64,000 nt of DNA from Variovorax sp. MHTC-1 (GCF_003984645.1 NZ_RWKI01000001.1:372001-436000); one strand, 5' to 3'. Shown: positions 45,852 to 56,842, counted from the first letter of the stretch. Program-made: numbers and translations. The notes: a model not told the origin generated them from the letters alone.

Positions 45852-46879
45852 GCGCGCGCGACTTCAACGGGGTGCCGCCCCTGCGCGTCCAGCGGCTGTC
45901 CTTGTCGCAAAGCCTGGCCCTGCTATCGGCCGGGAATCCGCCCTTCGGTGCGCTGGGTTACGGCACGCCCCATGACCTGGCCTGGATGCCCACGGTCAAT
46001 GCGCGCGTTCTTTCGCAGGCAGGCGCGATGGCCGACGTGTGGCATGCCAGCGAACGCATCGAATCCGGCACCACCGGCGTGGTGCGCTGGCGATGCGACG
46101 GCCACTGGATGCTGGGCGCCATCGATCTGGACGAGGCCACCGAGAAGGTGGGCCTGGCCGCCCTCGCCCAGCGGGCCTATCGCGACCTGTTCGAGTCGCT
46201 CGCGCAGACCGGTTGCGCCCACCTGCTGCGCGTATGGAACTACCTGCCGCAGATCAACGCCGACGGCGGCGGCCTCGAGCGCTATCGGCAGTTCAACCTC
46301 GGCCGCCAGCAGGCCTTCGTCGACGCCGGCCAGGCCGCTTTCGAAGGCGCGCCGGCGGCTTGCGCGCTCGGCATCCACCAGGGCGCGCTGTGCATCCGCT
46401 TTCTGGCGGGACGCATCGCGCCGCTGCCGGTCGAGAATCCGCGGCAGGTCTCCGCCTACCGCTATCCGCCGACCTACGGCCCGCGCTCGCCGACCTTCTC
46501 GCGCGCGGCGCTGGCCGAGATCGGCGGCGGCGACGTGGCGCTCTTCATCTCGGGCACGGCGAGCATCGTCGGCCATGAAACCGTACACCCGGGTGATGTG
46601 CTGGCGCAGACCCAGGAAACGCTGCGCAATCTCGGCGCGGTGATCGCGGCGGCCAACGAGCGCGCGACCACGCGCTTCGATCTCGCGGCCCTCGATTGCG
46701 TGGTGTACGTGCGCCACGTCGCCGATGCGCCGATCGTGCGCCGGGTGCTCGAAGAAACGCTGGGTCCGGAGGCTCATACCGTGAGCCACGCGGTCTACCT
46801 GGAGGCGGACATCTGCCGCCAGGACTTGCTGGTGGAGATCGAAGCCCATGCGGTTGCCAGCGGCTCATTGCGCGCCTGA
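45848..46879 (+). CDS. Chorismatase of the FkbO/Hyg5/XanB2 family
   Basis: A 343-residue protein starting at GTG 45848 (GTGA overlap with the previous gene). The features FNLGRQQAFVDAG, YPPTYGPRSPTFSRA, LFISGTASIVGHETVHPGDV and the C-terminal EIEAHAVA tail are typical of chorismate-hydrolysing enzymes. XanB2-type members make 3- and 4-hydroxybenzoate, the aryl starter of xanthomonadin and of ubiquinone. Here it should supply the aromatic head group for the pigment genes around it. Hyg5-type (3-hydroxybenzoate only) versus XanB2-type products cannot be told apart by eye. Confidence 0.82.
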   Translation: MSARDFNGVPPLRVQRLSLSQSLALLSAGNPPFGALGYGTPHDLAWMPTVNARVLSQAGAMADVWHASERIESGTTGVVRWRCDGHWMLGAIDLDEATEKVGLAALAQRAYRDLFESLAQTGCAHLLRVWNYLPQINADGGGLERYRQFNLGRQQAFVDAGQAAFEGAPAACALGIHQGALCIRFLAGRIAPLPVENPRQVSAYRYPPTYGPRSPTFSRAALAEIGGGDVALFISGTASIVGHETVHPGDVLAQTQETLRNLGAVIAAANERATTRFDLAALDCVVYVRHVADAPIVRRVLEETLGPEAHTVSHAVYLEADICRQDLLVEIEAHAVASGSLRA

Positions 46880-47692
46880 ATGCGCGAGCACGCCATGAAG
46901 CGGCTGCTGCGCTGGATCTTCTCCATCCCGCTCGCCTTGCTGCTCTACGCCCTGCTCTTGCTGCTGGGCAGCATCTCGCTGGCCTGGAACCTGGTCGCAA
47001 TGCTGCTCTACCCGATGCTGCCGGCGCGCGTGGGCCGCTCGCTAGGGCGCAGGGTGATCGCCTTCGCCTACCGATCGTTCTGGGCCACGGCCTCCGCCTT
47101 CGGCATGATGCGCATCGACGCGAGCTGTCTCGACGCCCTGCGCGACGAACGCGGCGTGATCTTCGTCGCCAACCATCCGACCATGCTCGACGCCCTGCTG
47201 CTGGTGGCGCGCCTGCCGCGCAGCGCCTGCATCATGAAGGCCGACCTGATGCGCAACATCTTCCTCGGTGCCGGCGCGCGGCTGGCCCGCTACATCCGCA
47301 ACGACTCGGCGCGCACCATGGTGCGGCTCGCGGTCGAAGACCTGAAGAACGGCGGCCAGCTCGTGATCTTCCCCGAGGGCACGCGCACCGTGACGCCGCC
47401 GCTCAACGCCTTCAGGCCCGGCGTCACGCTGATCGCCAAGCTCGCGCAGGCGCCGATCCAGACCGTCTTCATCGAGACCGATTCGCCCTACCTCGGCAAA
47501 GGCTGGCCGCTGTGGCGCGTGCCGCCGCTGCCGATCGTCTTCAGGCTCCGACTCGGCCAGCGCTTTGCGCCGCAGCACGACAGCGATGCGCTGCTGCACG
47601 AGATCGAACAGTACTTTCGCCACCCCTTGGAACAGCGCGCCTCCGACGCACAGCCCGCATGCCAGACATCTCGCGCACCCACCTTGTCCTGA
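46880..47692 (+). CDS. 1-acyl-glycerol-3-phosphate acyltransferase-like protein (PlsC type)
   Basis: A 270-residue membrane acyltransferase. It has hydrophobic segments at about residues 10-35 and 35-50, motif I NHPTMLD (HX4D, about 98), and motif III FPEGTR (about 165). It begins directly after the chorismatase stop and overlaps the next gene by 34 bases. In aryl-polyene clusters such proteins attach the polyene to a lipid carrier; a general phospholipid role is less likely in this context. Confidence 0.85.
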   Translation: MREHAMKRLLRWIFSIPLALLLYALLLLLGSISLAWNLVAMLLYPMLPARVGRSLGRRVIAFAYRSFWATASAFGMMRIDASCLDALRDERGVIFVANHPTMLDALLLVARLPRSACIMKADLMRNIFLGAGARLARYIRNDSARTMVRLAVEDLKNGGQLVIFPEGTRTVTPPLNAFRPGVTLIAKLAQAPIQTVFIETDSPYLGKGWPLWRVPPLPIVFRLRLGQRFAPQHDSDALLHEIEQYFRHPLEQRASDAQPACQTSRAPTLS

Positions 47693-48435
47693 TCCCCAGC
47701 TACAACACGGGCGAGCGCCTGTTCTCGACGGTCAGCGCGGCTCGCGCACAGTGGAGCCCGGTCTGGGTAGTGGTCGACGGCAGCACCGACGGCACCGGCG
47801 AGCGCATGCAGCAGATGGCCGCGTCCGACCCCGGCCTGCGCGTGTGGGTGCTGCCTGAGAACCAGGGCAAGGGCGCCGCCGTGCTGCATGGCTTGCGCGC
47901 GGCGCAGGAGGCCGGCTACACGCATGCGCTCACCATGGATTCCGACGGCCAGCATCCGGCCGACCTGATTCCCGCCTTCATGAAAGCCTCCCAGGCCCGG
48001 CCCGAGACCATGGTGCTGGGCCGCCCCGTGTTCGATGCTTCGGCGCCGCTGCTGCGCGTGCGCGGGCGCAAACTTTCGAACGGCTGGACCCACCTCGAAA
48101 CCCTGTTCGCCGGCATCGGCGATTCGCTCTACGGTTTTCGCGTCTACCCGGTCGCGGGCCTGATCGCGGTGATGGCGCGCCAGCCCTGGATGCGCCGGTT
48201 CGACTTCGACACCGAGGCCGTGGTGCGCCTCGCGTGGCGCGGCGTCAAGCCGGTCAACATCGACGCGCCGGTCAAGTACCTCACTGCCGCGGAAGGCGGC
48301 GTCTCGCACTTCAACTACGTGCGCGACAACCTGTTGCTGAGCTGGATGCACACGCGGCTGATGGGGGAGTTCGTGCTGCGCCTGCCCGGGCTGCTGCTGC
48401 GGAGGCTGCGGCGCGCGCCGCCGTTTCAGCGTTGA
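47659..48435 (+). CDS. Family 2 glycosyltransferase
   Basis: A 258-residue GT-A fold enzyme with LVLIPSYNTGERL, the nucleotide-binding Asp in WVVVDGSTDGTGER, GKGAAVLHGLRAA and the metal-binding ALTMDSDGQHPAD. A hydrophobic C-terminal patch (MGEFVLRLPGLLLRRL) may contact the membrane. It is fourth in the plus-strand set and overlaps the acyltransferase gene by 34 bases. It probably adds a sugar to the aryl-polyene lipid or a related glycolipid; donor and acceptor are unknown. Confidence 0.85.
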   Translation: MPDISRTHLVLIPSYNTGERLFSTVSAARAQWSPVWVVVDGSTDGTGERMQQMAASDPGLRVWVLPENQGKGAAVLHGLRAAQEAGYTHALTMDSDGQHPADLIPAFMKASQARPETMVLGRPVFDASAPLLRVRGRKLSNGWTHLETLFAGIGDSLYGFRVYPVAGLIAVMARQPWMRRFDFDTEAVVRLAWRGVKPVNIDAPVKYLTAAEGGVSHFNYVRDNLLLSWMHTRLMGEFVLRLPGLLLRRLRRAPPFQR

Positions 48436-48576
48436 TCGACGCGGCTTGAGAGGTTGGACGCTGGCCACGATGCAGCGCCAGAATTGATCAGATTCATCGC
48501 TGAGTTCTCCCCGCAGAATCGCGCCCTGCCGCGCGCTTGAGCTTCTTCTTCGCGCGACGGCGCAGGGAGAAGAACA

Positions 48577-51500
48577 ATGAACAAGCGATTGCATCGCGTG
48601 GTGTTCAATGCCGCGCGCGGGCTAAGGATGGTCGTGCAGGAGACGGCCAGGCGCACGGGCGAGGCCAGCGGCACGGCTCCTGCGATGGCAGCCGCGGCGC
48701 TCTTCGGTGTGCTGGTGGCGTCGACCGTTCAAGCCCAGATCGTCGGCGCGCCGGGCGTGGCGCCCAACCTGCGGCCCACGGTGCTGCTGGCGCCCAATGG
48801 CGTGCCCCTGGTCAATATCCAGACGCCCAGCGCAGCCGGCGTCTCGCGCAACCTCTTCAACCAGTTCGACGTTCAGCGCAATGGCGCGATCCTCAACAAC
48901 AGCCGCACCGATGTGCAGACGCAGCTGGGCGGCTTCGTTCAAGGCAATCCGTACCTCGCGACGGGCCCGGCGCGCATCATCCTCAACGAGATCACGAGCG
49001 GCAACCCGACGCAGCTGCGCGGGTATGTGGAAGTCGGCGGCCAGCGCGCCGAGGTGGTCATCGCGAATCCGGCCGGCATCAGCGTGGACGGCGGGGGCTT
49101 CATCAATGCTTCGAGAGCCACCCTGACCACAGGCACGCCGCAGCTCAATGCGCAGGGCGGGCTCGACAGCTATGTGGTGCGTGGCGGCACCATCAGCATC
49201 GACGGTGCCGGGCTCGATCTGAGCCGCACCGACTACGCGGCCATCCTCGCGCGGGCCGTGCAGGTCAACGCCGGGATTTGGGCCAACGAGCTCAAGGTGG
49301 TGGCGGGGGCCAACCAGGTCTCGGCCGATCACGGGCAGATCAGCCCGACCACGGGCACCGGCCCTACACCCACCTTCGCGCTCGATGTCGCCCAGCTCGG
49401 CGGCATGTATGCCAACAAGATCACCTTGATCGGCACCGAGGCCGGGCTGGGCGCGCGCAATGCCGGCACCATCCAGGCCGCCAACGGCGCGGGCACCTTG
49501 GCCGGTGCCGGTCAGCTCGTCGTCACCGCGGCCGGGCGGCTGGAGAACATCGGCACCCTGCCAGCGCCGGTGCCAACCTGTCCGCCGACAGCCTGGCCAA
49601 CAGCGGGCGCATCGCCAGCCGCGGCGAACTCAAGATCGCGACGCAGGGCACGCTCGGCAATGCGGGCGGCACCCTCGAAGGCCCGAGGGTCGAATTCGCG
49701 AGCGCGGGCGGCGACATCGACAACCGCGGCGGCACCATCCGCCAGACCAGCGGCGTCGGCCTGACGGTGGCGGCGCCGAGCTTGAGCAATACCGCGGGTG
49801 GCGTGATCGGTGCGGAGCCGATTCCCGAGACGCCTGCGCAACCCAACCCTGGCACTGGCACTGGCGGCACCGACACCGGCACACCGAGCACGGGCGATCG
49901 AGGCGGCCCCGGCAGCAGCGGCGGCACCGCGCCTTCGCAGCCCTACGTCCCTCCCGCCCCCGGCAGCCTCACCGCCGCCGGCGCCATCCTCAACGATGGC
50001 GGCCGCATCTACGCGGGCGGCCCGATCGCGCTGCAGACCCCGCAGATCAACAACAACGGCGGCTCGCTCAGCACGACGAGCCTGGCGGCCAGCGGCCCGA
50101 GCTTCAGCAACGTGGGCGGCACGGTCGACGTTGGGAACAACTTCAGCGCCAATGTCGACCACTTCGACAACACCGGCGGAACGCTGCGCGCCGGCAGCCT
50201 GACCATCGCCGCCGCGGGCGACCTGCTCAACCAGGACGGAACCTTGGCCAGCGATGGCGACGTGAGCATCGGCTCGGGCGGCCTCGCGAACAACACGCGC
50301 GGCACCATCTCGGCTGCGAACCTGTCGATCCGGGCGGGGAGCTTGAGCAACAGCGGCAGTCTGCGCGGCAGCAACGACACCAGGCTCGAGGTGGCCGGCG
50401 CGCTCGTCAACGACGGCAGCATCACGGCCGGTCGCCACACGACGGTCGCTGCCGGCAGCCTGCAGAGCACCGCCACCGGCGTGCTCGGCGCCGGCATCCA
50501 GGCCGACGGCCAGCTCGGCAGCGCCGGCGATCTGCGCGTCGCGGCCTCCGGTGCACTGGTGGCCCGAGGGATGAACCTTGCCGCCGGCAATGCCCGCCTG
50601 GGTGGCGCGAGCATCGACCTCCCGGGCAGCCAGACGAGCGCGGTCGATATCGCGCTCACGGCCACCGCGGGCGGCATCGACACCAGCCATGCGCTGATCA
50701 CGACGCCCGGCGCACTCGACATCACGGCCAGCGGCGCGGTGACCCACACGCGCGGCACGCTCGAGGGGCAGAACGTCACCATCACCGCGGCCGGTCTGGC
50801 CAACACATCGGGGGCCATCCGCGCCGACGCGAACACGACCATCACCAGCGCGGGCAGCGTGACCAATACGGGCGGGCTGATCTCCTCCGGCGACACGCTC
50901 AGCATCGTTGCCGATTCGCTCGCCCTCGACGGCAAGCTGCTCTCCCGAGGCGACATGCGTCTCGCGCTGGACCAGGACGTCGTGATCGCCGCCGGCAGCC
51001 AGACCATCGCCGACCGCAATCTGAGCCTCAGCACCAGCGGCAACATCATCAACAGCGGCCGGCTCGCCGCCGGCAACGACCTGCTGCTCGCGGGGCGCGA
51101 TATAGACAACACCGCCACGGGCGACATCCAGGGCGACGTCACCACGCTCAGCGCCGGCGAGACGATCACCAACCGCGGCGTCATCGACGGCGTTGCAACC
51201 CGCCTCGACGCGGCCACGCTCACCAACATCGGCACCGGCCGCATCTACGGCGATGAGATATCCATCGCCGCGGGCACGCTCAACAACCTGGCAGAGACAG
51301 TCAATGGCGTCACGACCTCCGCCACCATTGCCGCGCGCCAGCGCCTGGACATCGGCGCGCAAACGATCGAGAACCGCGACGGATCTTTGATCTTCAGCGA
51401 CGGCGATCTCTTCATCGGCGGCAGCCTGGATGCCAATGGAAGGGCCACGGGCGCCGCTACGAGCCTTACTAACCATGCCTCGACCATCGAGGCCACCCGC

Positions 51501-54500
51501 AACGCCGACATCAAGACCGCGCTGCTCGCCAACACCAACGGCGGCGTCACCTGGGCCCTGCAGCCCGGCCCCAGCGAGCACTTCGTCGAATACATGACCC
51601 CCGGCAGCAGCCGGCGCTGGCAGGCGAGCGAGGTCCTCTTCGGCTTCGGCGGCTACATCCAGTTCCCCGACACCGGCTGGAACGGCTGGACCGCCGGGGA
51701 CGCCTCCATTCCTCTCGCGCCCGGCGACAACCCCTACGCCCGTTTGCTGCTGCCCTCGCCCGACTACCCGCTCGAGCGCTTCCGCCGCTACTACCTTCAG
51801 AGCCCGGCCAACAGCGCCGAGCGCAGCTACCAGACCTGCACCGGCGGCGATGCCAGTGTCTGCGAAACGACGCTCATGCCCGGCGCCTGGTACGCCATCG
51901 ACGATCCCATCTGGGCCACCTTCGGCGTCACGCCCCCTGCGGAAGACCTTCCGGGCGACTTCATCGGCAGGCTGCACCCCGACATCACCGTCGGCCAGGA
52001 GGGCATCACGATCTCCGTCGATGGCCCCTCGGGCCCGACCACCATCCTGAGGCCCTTCGACCATCCGGTCACCCAGGCCGAATACGACCGGTGGCAGGCC
52101 TACCGCCAGGCCCACACCAAGCTCGACGAGGCCACGCTCGCCTTCATCCACACCATGACCGGCCTGGCTCGCGGGCCCAACGGCGAGTCCAAGCCGCAGC
52201 GCTTCTCCTCCATCTACGACGCCTTCGACTACACCGTCGCCTCGGCCACGCCGGTGCTGCAAACCTCCGCCCCGGCCAAGATCCTCGCCGGCGGCGCGAT
52301 GGCCATCCAGGTCGCCGGCGGCACCAACGACATGAGCCAGATCCTGGCCGGCGGCGCGCTCAGCGTGACGGGCGGCAAGATCGTCGACATCGGCCTCGAG
52401 GTCGACGCGCCCACGGTCCAGACCGGTACCGCCATCCACAGCTACGTCGAGGAACATACCTTCGGCAGCGACGAGCGCGTCTACCAGTTCGCGCCCTACA
52501 ACCTCACGACCAACACCACCGTCACGCTCGCCGCGGCGCGCCAGGAGGGCCATGTGGCCATCGCAGGCAGCGGCGCCGACACCGGCAATCTCACCCCGGG
52601 CCGAACGAACCCGGATGCCCCGCGCGTCCACCCGATCGTCCAGGTGCCTGCGGGCGGCCAGGTGGTGCGCACCAGCACGCCCAACGCCACGGTGCCCAGC
52701 GCCAGCCTGTTCGCCACGCATCCCGAATCGACCAGCCGCTACCTGATCGAGACCGACCCGCGCTTCGCCAACCGCCGCCAATGGCTCAGCAGCGACTACC
52801 TGCTCAACAACCTCGGGCTCGATCCGAACCGCACCCAGAAGAGATTGGGCGACGGCTTCTACGAGCAGCGCCTGATCCGCGAGCAGGTGGCCCAGCTCAC
52901 GGGCTACCGCTATCTGGACGGCTACGCGAGCGACGAGGACCAGTACGCCGCGCTCATGAACGCCGGCATCACCTTCGCCCAGCAGTACGGCTTGAAGCCT
53001 GGCGTGGCTCTGACAGCAGCCCAGATGGCGCAGCTCACCAGCGACATCGTCTGGCTCATCGAGCAGGAGGTGACGCTCGCCGACGGCAGCACGCAGAAAG
53101 TGCTGGTGCCCCAGGTCTACGTGCGCGTGCGGGAAGGCGACATCGACGGCTCCGGTGCCATCCTCTCGGGAAACAGCGTGGACCTGCACCTCGCGGGCGA
53201 TCTCGGCAACAGCGGCACCATCGCCGGGCGCCGCGTCACCCGCATCACCGCCGAGAACGTGCACAACATCCATGGCCGCATCAGCGGCGATGCGGTGTCG
53301 GTGGAGGCGCGCAACGACCTCAACATGATTGGCGGCACCATCGATGCGCAGAGCAGCCTGAGGGCGGTCGCGGGACGCGATCTCAATGTGGCGACCACAA
53401 CGCGCAGTGCGCACAACGACGGCCAAGGCGGTGTCCGACTGGGCGCCACTGTCGTGGATCGCGTGGCAGGGCTGTACGTCACCAACCCCGGCGGCACCCT
53501 GGTGGCCCATGCGGGCCGCGATGCCAACCTCGTGGGCGCAGAAGTGCACAGCGCCGGCAGCGTCGAAGTGCATGCGAAGCGCGATGTGAACCTCGACAGC
53601 GTCACCACCGAACGCAGCGAGGACATCCATTGGAGCGAGAAGAACTCGAGACAGGGCCTGCAAAGCCAGGAGACCGGCAGCACGGTCAGCGGCGCCGGCA
53701 ACGTCAGCATCAAAGCGGGGCGCGATCTCACCGGACGCGCGGCCACCTTGAGCGCCGGCGAGACCTTGAGCCTCGATGCCGGCGACAAGCTGACCCTCTA
53801 CGCCGGCGAGAACCAGGCCAGCGCCGAGACCCGCCACGTCACCAAGAAGGGCATGACCCACTACAGCCTGGACGCCGACAGCCAGGAGACGACCCTGGCG
53901 CGCACCACCCTCAACGCGACCGACATCAAGCTGCGCAGCGGCGGCGACATGACCCTCGGCGCGATCGAGGCCAACGCCGAGAGCCTGGACCTCCATGCCG
54001 GCGGCAAGCTGAATCTGCTCACGCAGAGCACCACCAGCGCGATGAGCCAGGAGGAGAACGAGGGCGATGCGGCCTTCGTGTCGGCCTCGGGCAGCGGGCG
54101 CGTGGACGAGACCAGCCAGTACAACCGCTTCAACGTCGCGACCTTGAACATCAAGGCCGATGGCGGCATCAAGGCCAACGTCGCCCAAGGCACGAGCCTC
54201 GCCACGCTGGGCCAGCAGCCCGGCATGGCCTGGGTGAACCAGCTCACGAGCAACCCCGCCTTCGCGAACAGCGTCGAATGGCAGCGCGTGCAGGAGGCGC
54301 ATGACAAGTGGGCCTACAGCCAGAGCGGCATGGGGCCGGTGGCCGCGGCACTGGTCGCCCTGGTGGTGGGCGCGGCGGCCGCGCCGATGGCCGCAGGCGC
54401 GGGCGCCGCCTCCGGCCAGGCAGCAGCCGTCGCGGTGGGAGAAGGCGTGGCGCTGTCGGGTGGCGGTGCGTTCCTCACCGGCACGGGCCTCTCCATCTCC

Positions 54501-56156
54501 GCCAGCGTGGGCGGTGCCGTGCAGGCAGGCGTCACCGCCATCGCCAGCCAGGCCACCGTCAGCCTGGTCAACAACCACGGCGACTTCGGTGCGGTGCTGA
54601 AGGAGCTGGGCAGCAGCGAGGGCATCAAGAACATCGCCACCGCCATGGTGACGGCGGGGGCCATCGAGGGGCTGGGCAGCACGATCACGATGGATGTGAA
54701 CGGCGTGACCACGCCGCTCAACCGGATCTCGCCGCAGAACGGCAGCTTTGCGCAGAACCTCGGGCGCAACGTGATCAATGCCAGCGCCCACGCCGTCGTG
54801 AACACGGCCGTCAATGGTGGCAGCCTGCAGGACAACCTCGCACAGGGCATCGCGAATGCCGTCGTCACCACCGGCGCCGCGTTCGGGGCCTACGAGATCG
54901 GCCAGTGGACCAGCCCCGGGATCGATCCGGCGACCGGCGCCGTCACGCCGCCGGCGCTGAACCGGTTCGCCGGCGAAGTGGCGCATGCCATCTTGGGATG
55001 CGCGGCCGGCACGGCCAGAACGGGCAATGGAGACGGTTGCGCGCCGGGAGCCGTTGGTGCCGTCGCAGGCCATCTGGCCGCGGGATTCATCAATCCGACG
55101 GGTGACCCGACCAGAGCTGCGGAGACCAGTGCATGGTCGCAAGTGATGAGCGGGGTCGCCGGGGCGTTGGTCGGAACGAATGGGCAGAGCGTGTATGTCG
55201 CGGCGGGCACTGGTGCGAATGCGGTGGAGAACAACTACCTGACGAGCCAGCAGTGGCGAACGTTCGCCGACGAGATGCAACGGTGCCAGGCAAGAAGCTG
55301 CACCCCGCAAGAGCAGCAAGCCATACGGGAGAGCTATCAGCAACTCAGCAACCAGCAGAACGTGGCGCTGGCCAACTGCAGTGCGACCGGAAACTGCGCC
55401 ACGCTTGGCACCGAGGTCGCTTCTGGCACAGAGACCATGCTCGAGCTGGCTGCCAATGGACGACTCCCCAGCGGTGGAGCGGTTGCGAATGATCTTGGCC
55501 AGCATCTTGGCCAACGACTTGCGAGTGACCCGGCCTATCGGGAACGGGTCAATCATTCCATTGCGGTGCTGGACAACTGCAACGCGAATCCGGACCAGTG
55601 CAATCAGCAAGCAATCAACGCTGCTGCGCTTGTGGTGCTTCCGTTGCTTGGCCCTGCGGGAGTGCCGATTACTGCGGAAGGTCTGTTAGTCGGAGGCACG
55701 ATTGGCGCGGGGTTCAATGCCCTTGGCCAATACGCGGCAAGTGGATCCATCAACCCTCGGGACGTCGGAATGGCATTTACTACCGGCGCGTTGACTTACG
55801 GGGCGGGCTTCTGGCCCTCTATGTTCGTAAACACTGGAGGAGCGCTGTCCATTTCGGCCATAAAAAACGATGGGCCTAATGCCACGTTCGGCATAACAGG
55901 CGCGGCACTTGGTACAGCCATCGGGTATCCGGTAGGCACGGCCGTGCGAGGCAGTTTGGACGCCGTAGTGAATCCATGGTACCGACCGATGTGGCAGGAC
56001 ATGGGATTCACGATTCAGCGATGGATAGGATCGAGTCCGTTGCCCGGAGCTTTTGGAACAGTCGGCAGTAGCGCCTTGCAAGAAGTCGGCAACGTAACAG
56101 TGAATAGCCAAAGCACAACGACCAACTCAGGTAATTCAACACGAGGTGGGAAATGA
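48577..56156 (+). pseudogene. cdiA: CdiA/filamentous haemagglutinin-like exoprotein with one frameshift
   Basis: A very large secreted effector protein of a CDI system. The span is 7580 bases, one base short of 2527 codons, because the frame breaks at about 49560: frame 1 carries the extended signal peptide (NKRLHRVVFNAARGLRMVVQ) and the TPS secretion domain up to GRLENIGTL, then the frame beginning AGANLSADSLANSGR continues to the end. Order afterwards: FHA-1-like beta repeats (about 49.6-51.5 kb); a non-repetitive central part (about 51.55-53.1 kb) with RFANRRQWLSSDYLLNNLGL and GDGFYEQRLIREQV, at the receptor-binding/YP position; FHA-2 (53.1-54.3 kb); a pretoxin region (54.3-55.2 kb); VENN at 55224-55235; and a C-terminal toxin region. 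Homology resumes exactly across the break and the rest is open, so recent mutation or a sequencing error are both possible. No cdiB is nearby. Confidence 0.85.
55236..56153 (+). other. CdiA-CT toxin region after the VENN motif
   Basis: About 306 residues downstream of VENN. The first half (YLTSQQWRTFADEMQRC to NQQAINAAALVV) is polar with four or five cysteines and probably an entry domain. The second half contains Gly/Ala-rich hydrophobic stretches (GLLVGGTIGAGFNALGQYAA, FGITGAALGTAIGYPVG) and ends VNSQSTTTNSGNSTRGGK. No nuclease motif is seen. Hydrophobic composition plus a two-helix membrane immunity protein points to a membrane-acting toxin. That is an inference, by analogy with membrane immunity proteins of other CDI systems. 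Confidence 0.65.
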
Positions 56157-56401
56157 ATCTTTTTCGAAAGCACGAGCTAAAGGCGCTGGGCGCTCTATTC
56201 ACTATTTGTCTGCTCGCTATTGCCACAATTTTCGCTTTAGGATTCCTGGTTGCTATGCCTCTAGCTCGATGGGCCATCGTTGGAGTGCTTCACTTTCCGA
56301 CTAGCGCATCCGAACTTTGGAGCTTGGCGGTATTGATCGTCAGTGGAGCCATCCTTCTAACGTTGGTTCTTTGGTTGCGCGGCAAGATCTTCGGCGGCTG
56401 A
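56153..56401 (+). CDS. cdiI: Putative CdiI immunity protein, two-helix membrane protein
   Basis: An 82-residue protein whose ATG overlaps the cdiA stop (ATGA). It has two hydrophobic segments (about residues 12-34 and 56-74), with MPLARWAIVGVLHF between them and LRGKIFGG at the end. Position and size match immunity genes of CDI systems. It is paralogous to the gene at 56490: KH-E/D-LK, MPL-RWAI-GVL and LWL-GK are shared. The gene is visibly more AT-rich than the chromosome around it. Confidence 0.75.
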   Translation: MNLFRKHELKALGALFTICLLAIATIFALGFLVAMPLARWAIVGVLHFPTSASELWSLAVLIVSGAILLTLVLWLRGKIFGG

Positions 56402-56436
56402 TGTTCAGTTAAGACGAAGTATGGTCGCCCATATTG

Positions 56437-56493
56437 GTCAACAGCCCAAGCACGCCTGCCAACACAGGCAATCCGACGCGAGGTGGTCGATGA
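56437..56493 (+). pseudogene. Orphan CdiA-CT tail, second module
   Basis: Eighteen codons in the plus frame read VNSPSTPANTGNPTRGGR then stop. They align position by position with the last 18 residues of the main toxin (VNSQSTTTNSGNSTRGGK). The stop overlaps the next immunity gene by ATGA, exactly as in the main pair. Everything upstream of the tail is lost: only 35 bases separate it from the first immunity gene. Confidence 0.75.
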
Positions 56494-56744
56494 AGCCGCC
56501 GCCATGGAAGCATGACTTGAAGGTTCTTTGCCTCTGCTTCGGTGCATCTCATTTTGCCTATGGCATCGGCTTGCCCAACTCGATCCTTCTAGGCATGCCC
56601 CTGATCCGGTGGGCGATCCCCGGCGTGCTCAATTTTTCAGTCGACAGTGGCTCCCTTAGGTGGTCGGCTTGGCTCATTCTTGGCATGACCGTGTTTACTA
56701 CTGTCTTGATGTGGCTGGAAGGAAAATGGAAGGGGCGATGGTAG
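56490..56744 (+). CDS. Second putative CdiI immunity protein, paralogue
   Basis: An 84-residue protein starting MKPPPWKHDLKVLCLCFGAS. Hydrophobic segments are at about residues 14-36 and 58-76, with the shared MPLIRWAIPGVLNF and WLEGKWKGRW ending. It corresponds throughout to the first immunity protein at moderate identity. It is still preceded by the correct toxin tail with an ATGA overlap. An intact orphan immunity gene would protect against sibling strains carrying that toxin variant. An earlier ATG at 56421 in the same frame is unlikely because it lies upstream of the toxin tail. Confidence 0.7.
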   Translation: MKPPPWKHDLKVLCLCFGASHFAYGIGLPNSILLGMPLIRWAIPGVLNFSVDSGSLRWSAWLILGMTVFTTVLMWLEGKWKGRW

Positions 56745-56842
56745 TGGCCTACTGTCAAAACGCGCGCAGGACCTGCAGGTTGGCACGGCGTCATAGCGAG
56801 AAGCACGAGCTTGAGCGCCGGCCGTTCGACAATGTCAGCCCA

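Noticed and set aside
49512..55610. 2032-codon open frame antisense to cdiA
   Set aside because: Repetitive shadow of the FHA repeats; no signal peptide or known domain, and composition follows the opposite strand.
48577..56156. Repeats in cdiA as a CRISPR-like or tandem repeat array
   Set aside because: The similarity is between protein-level beta-helix repeats of varied length; no constant direct repeat with unique spacers exists.
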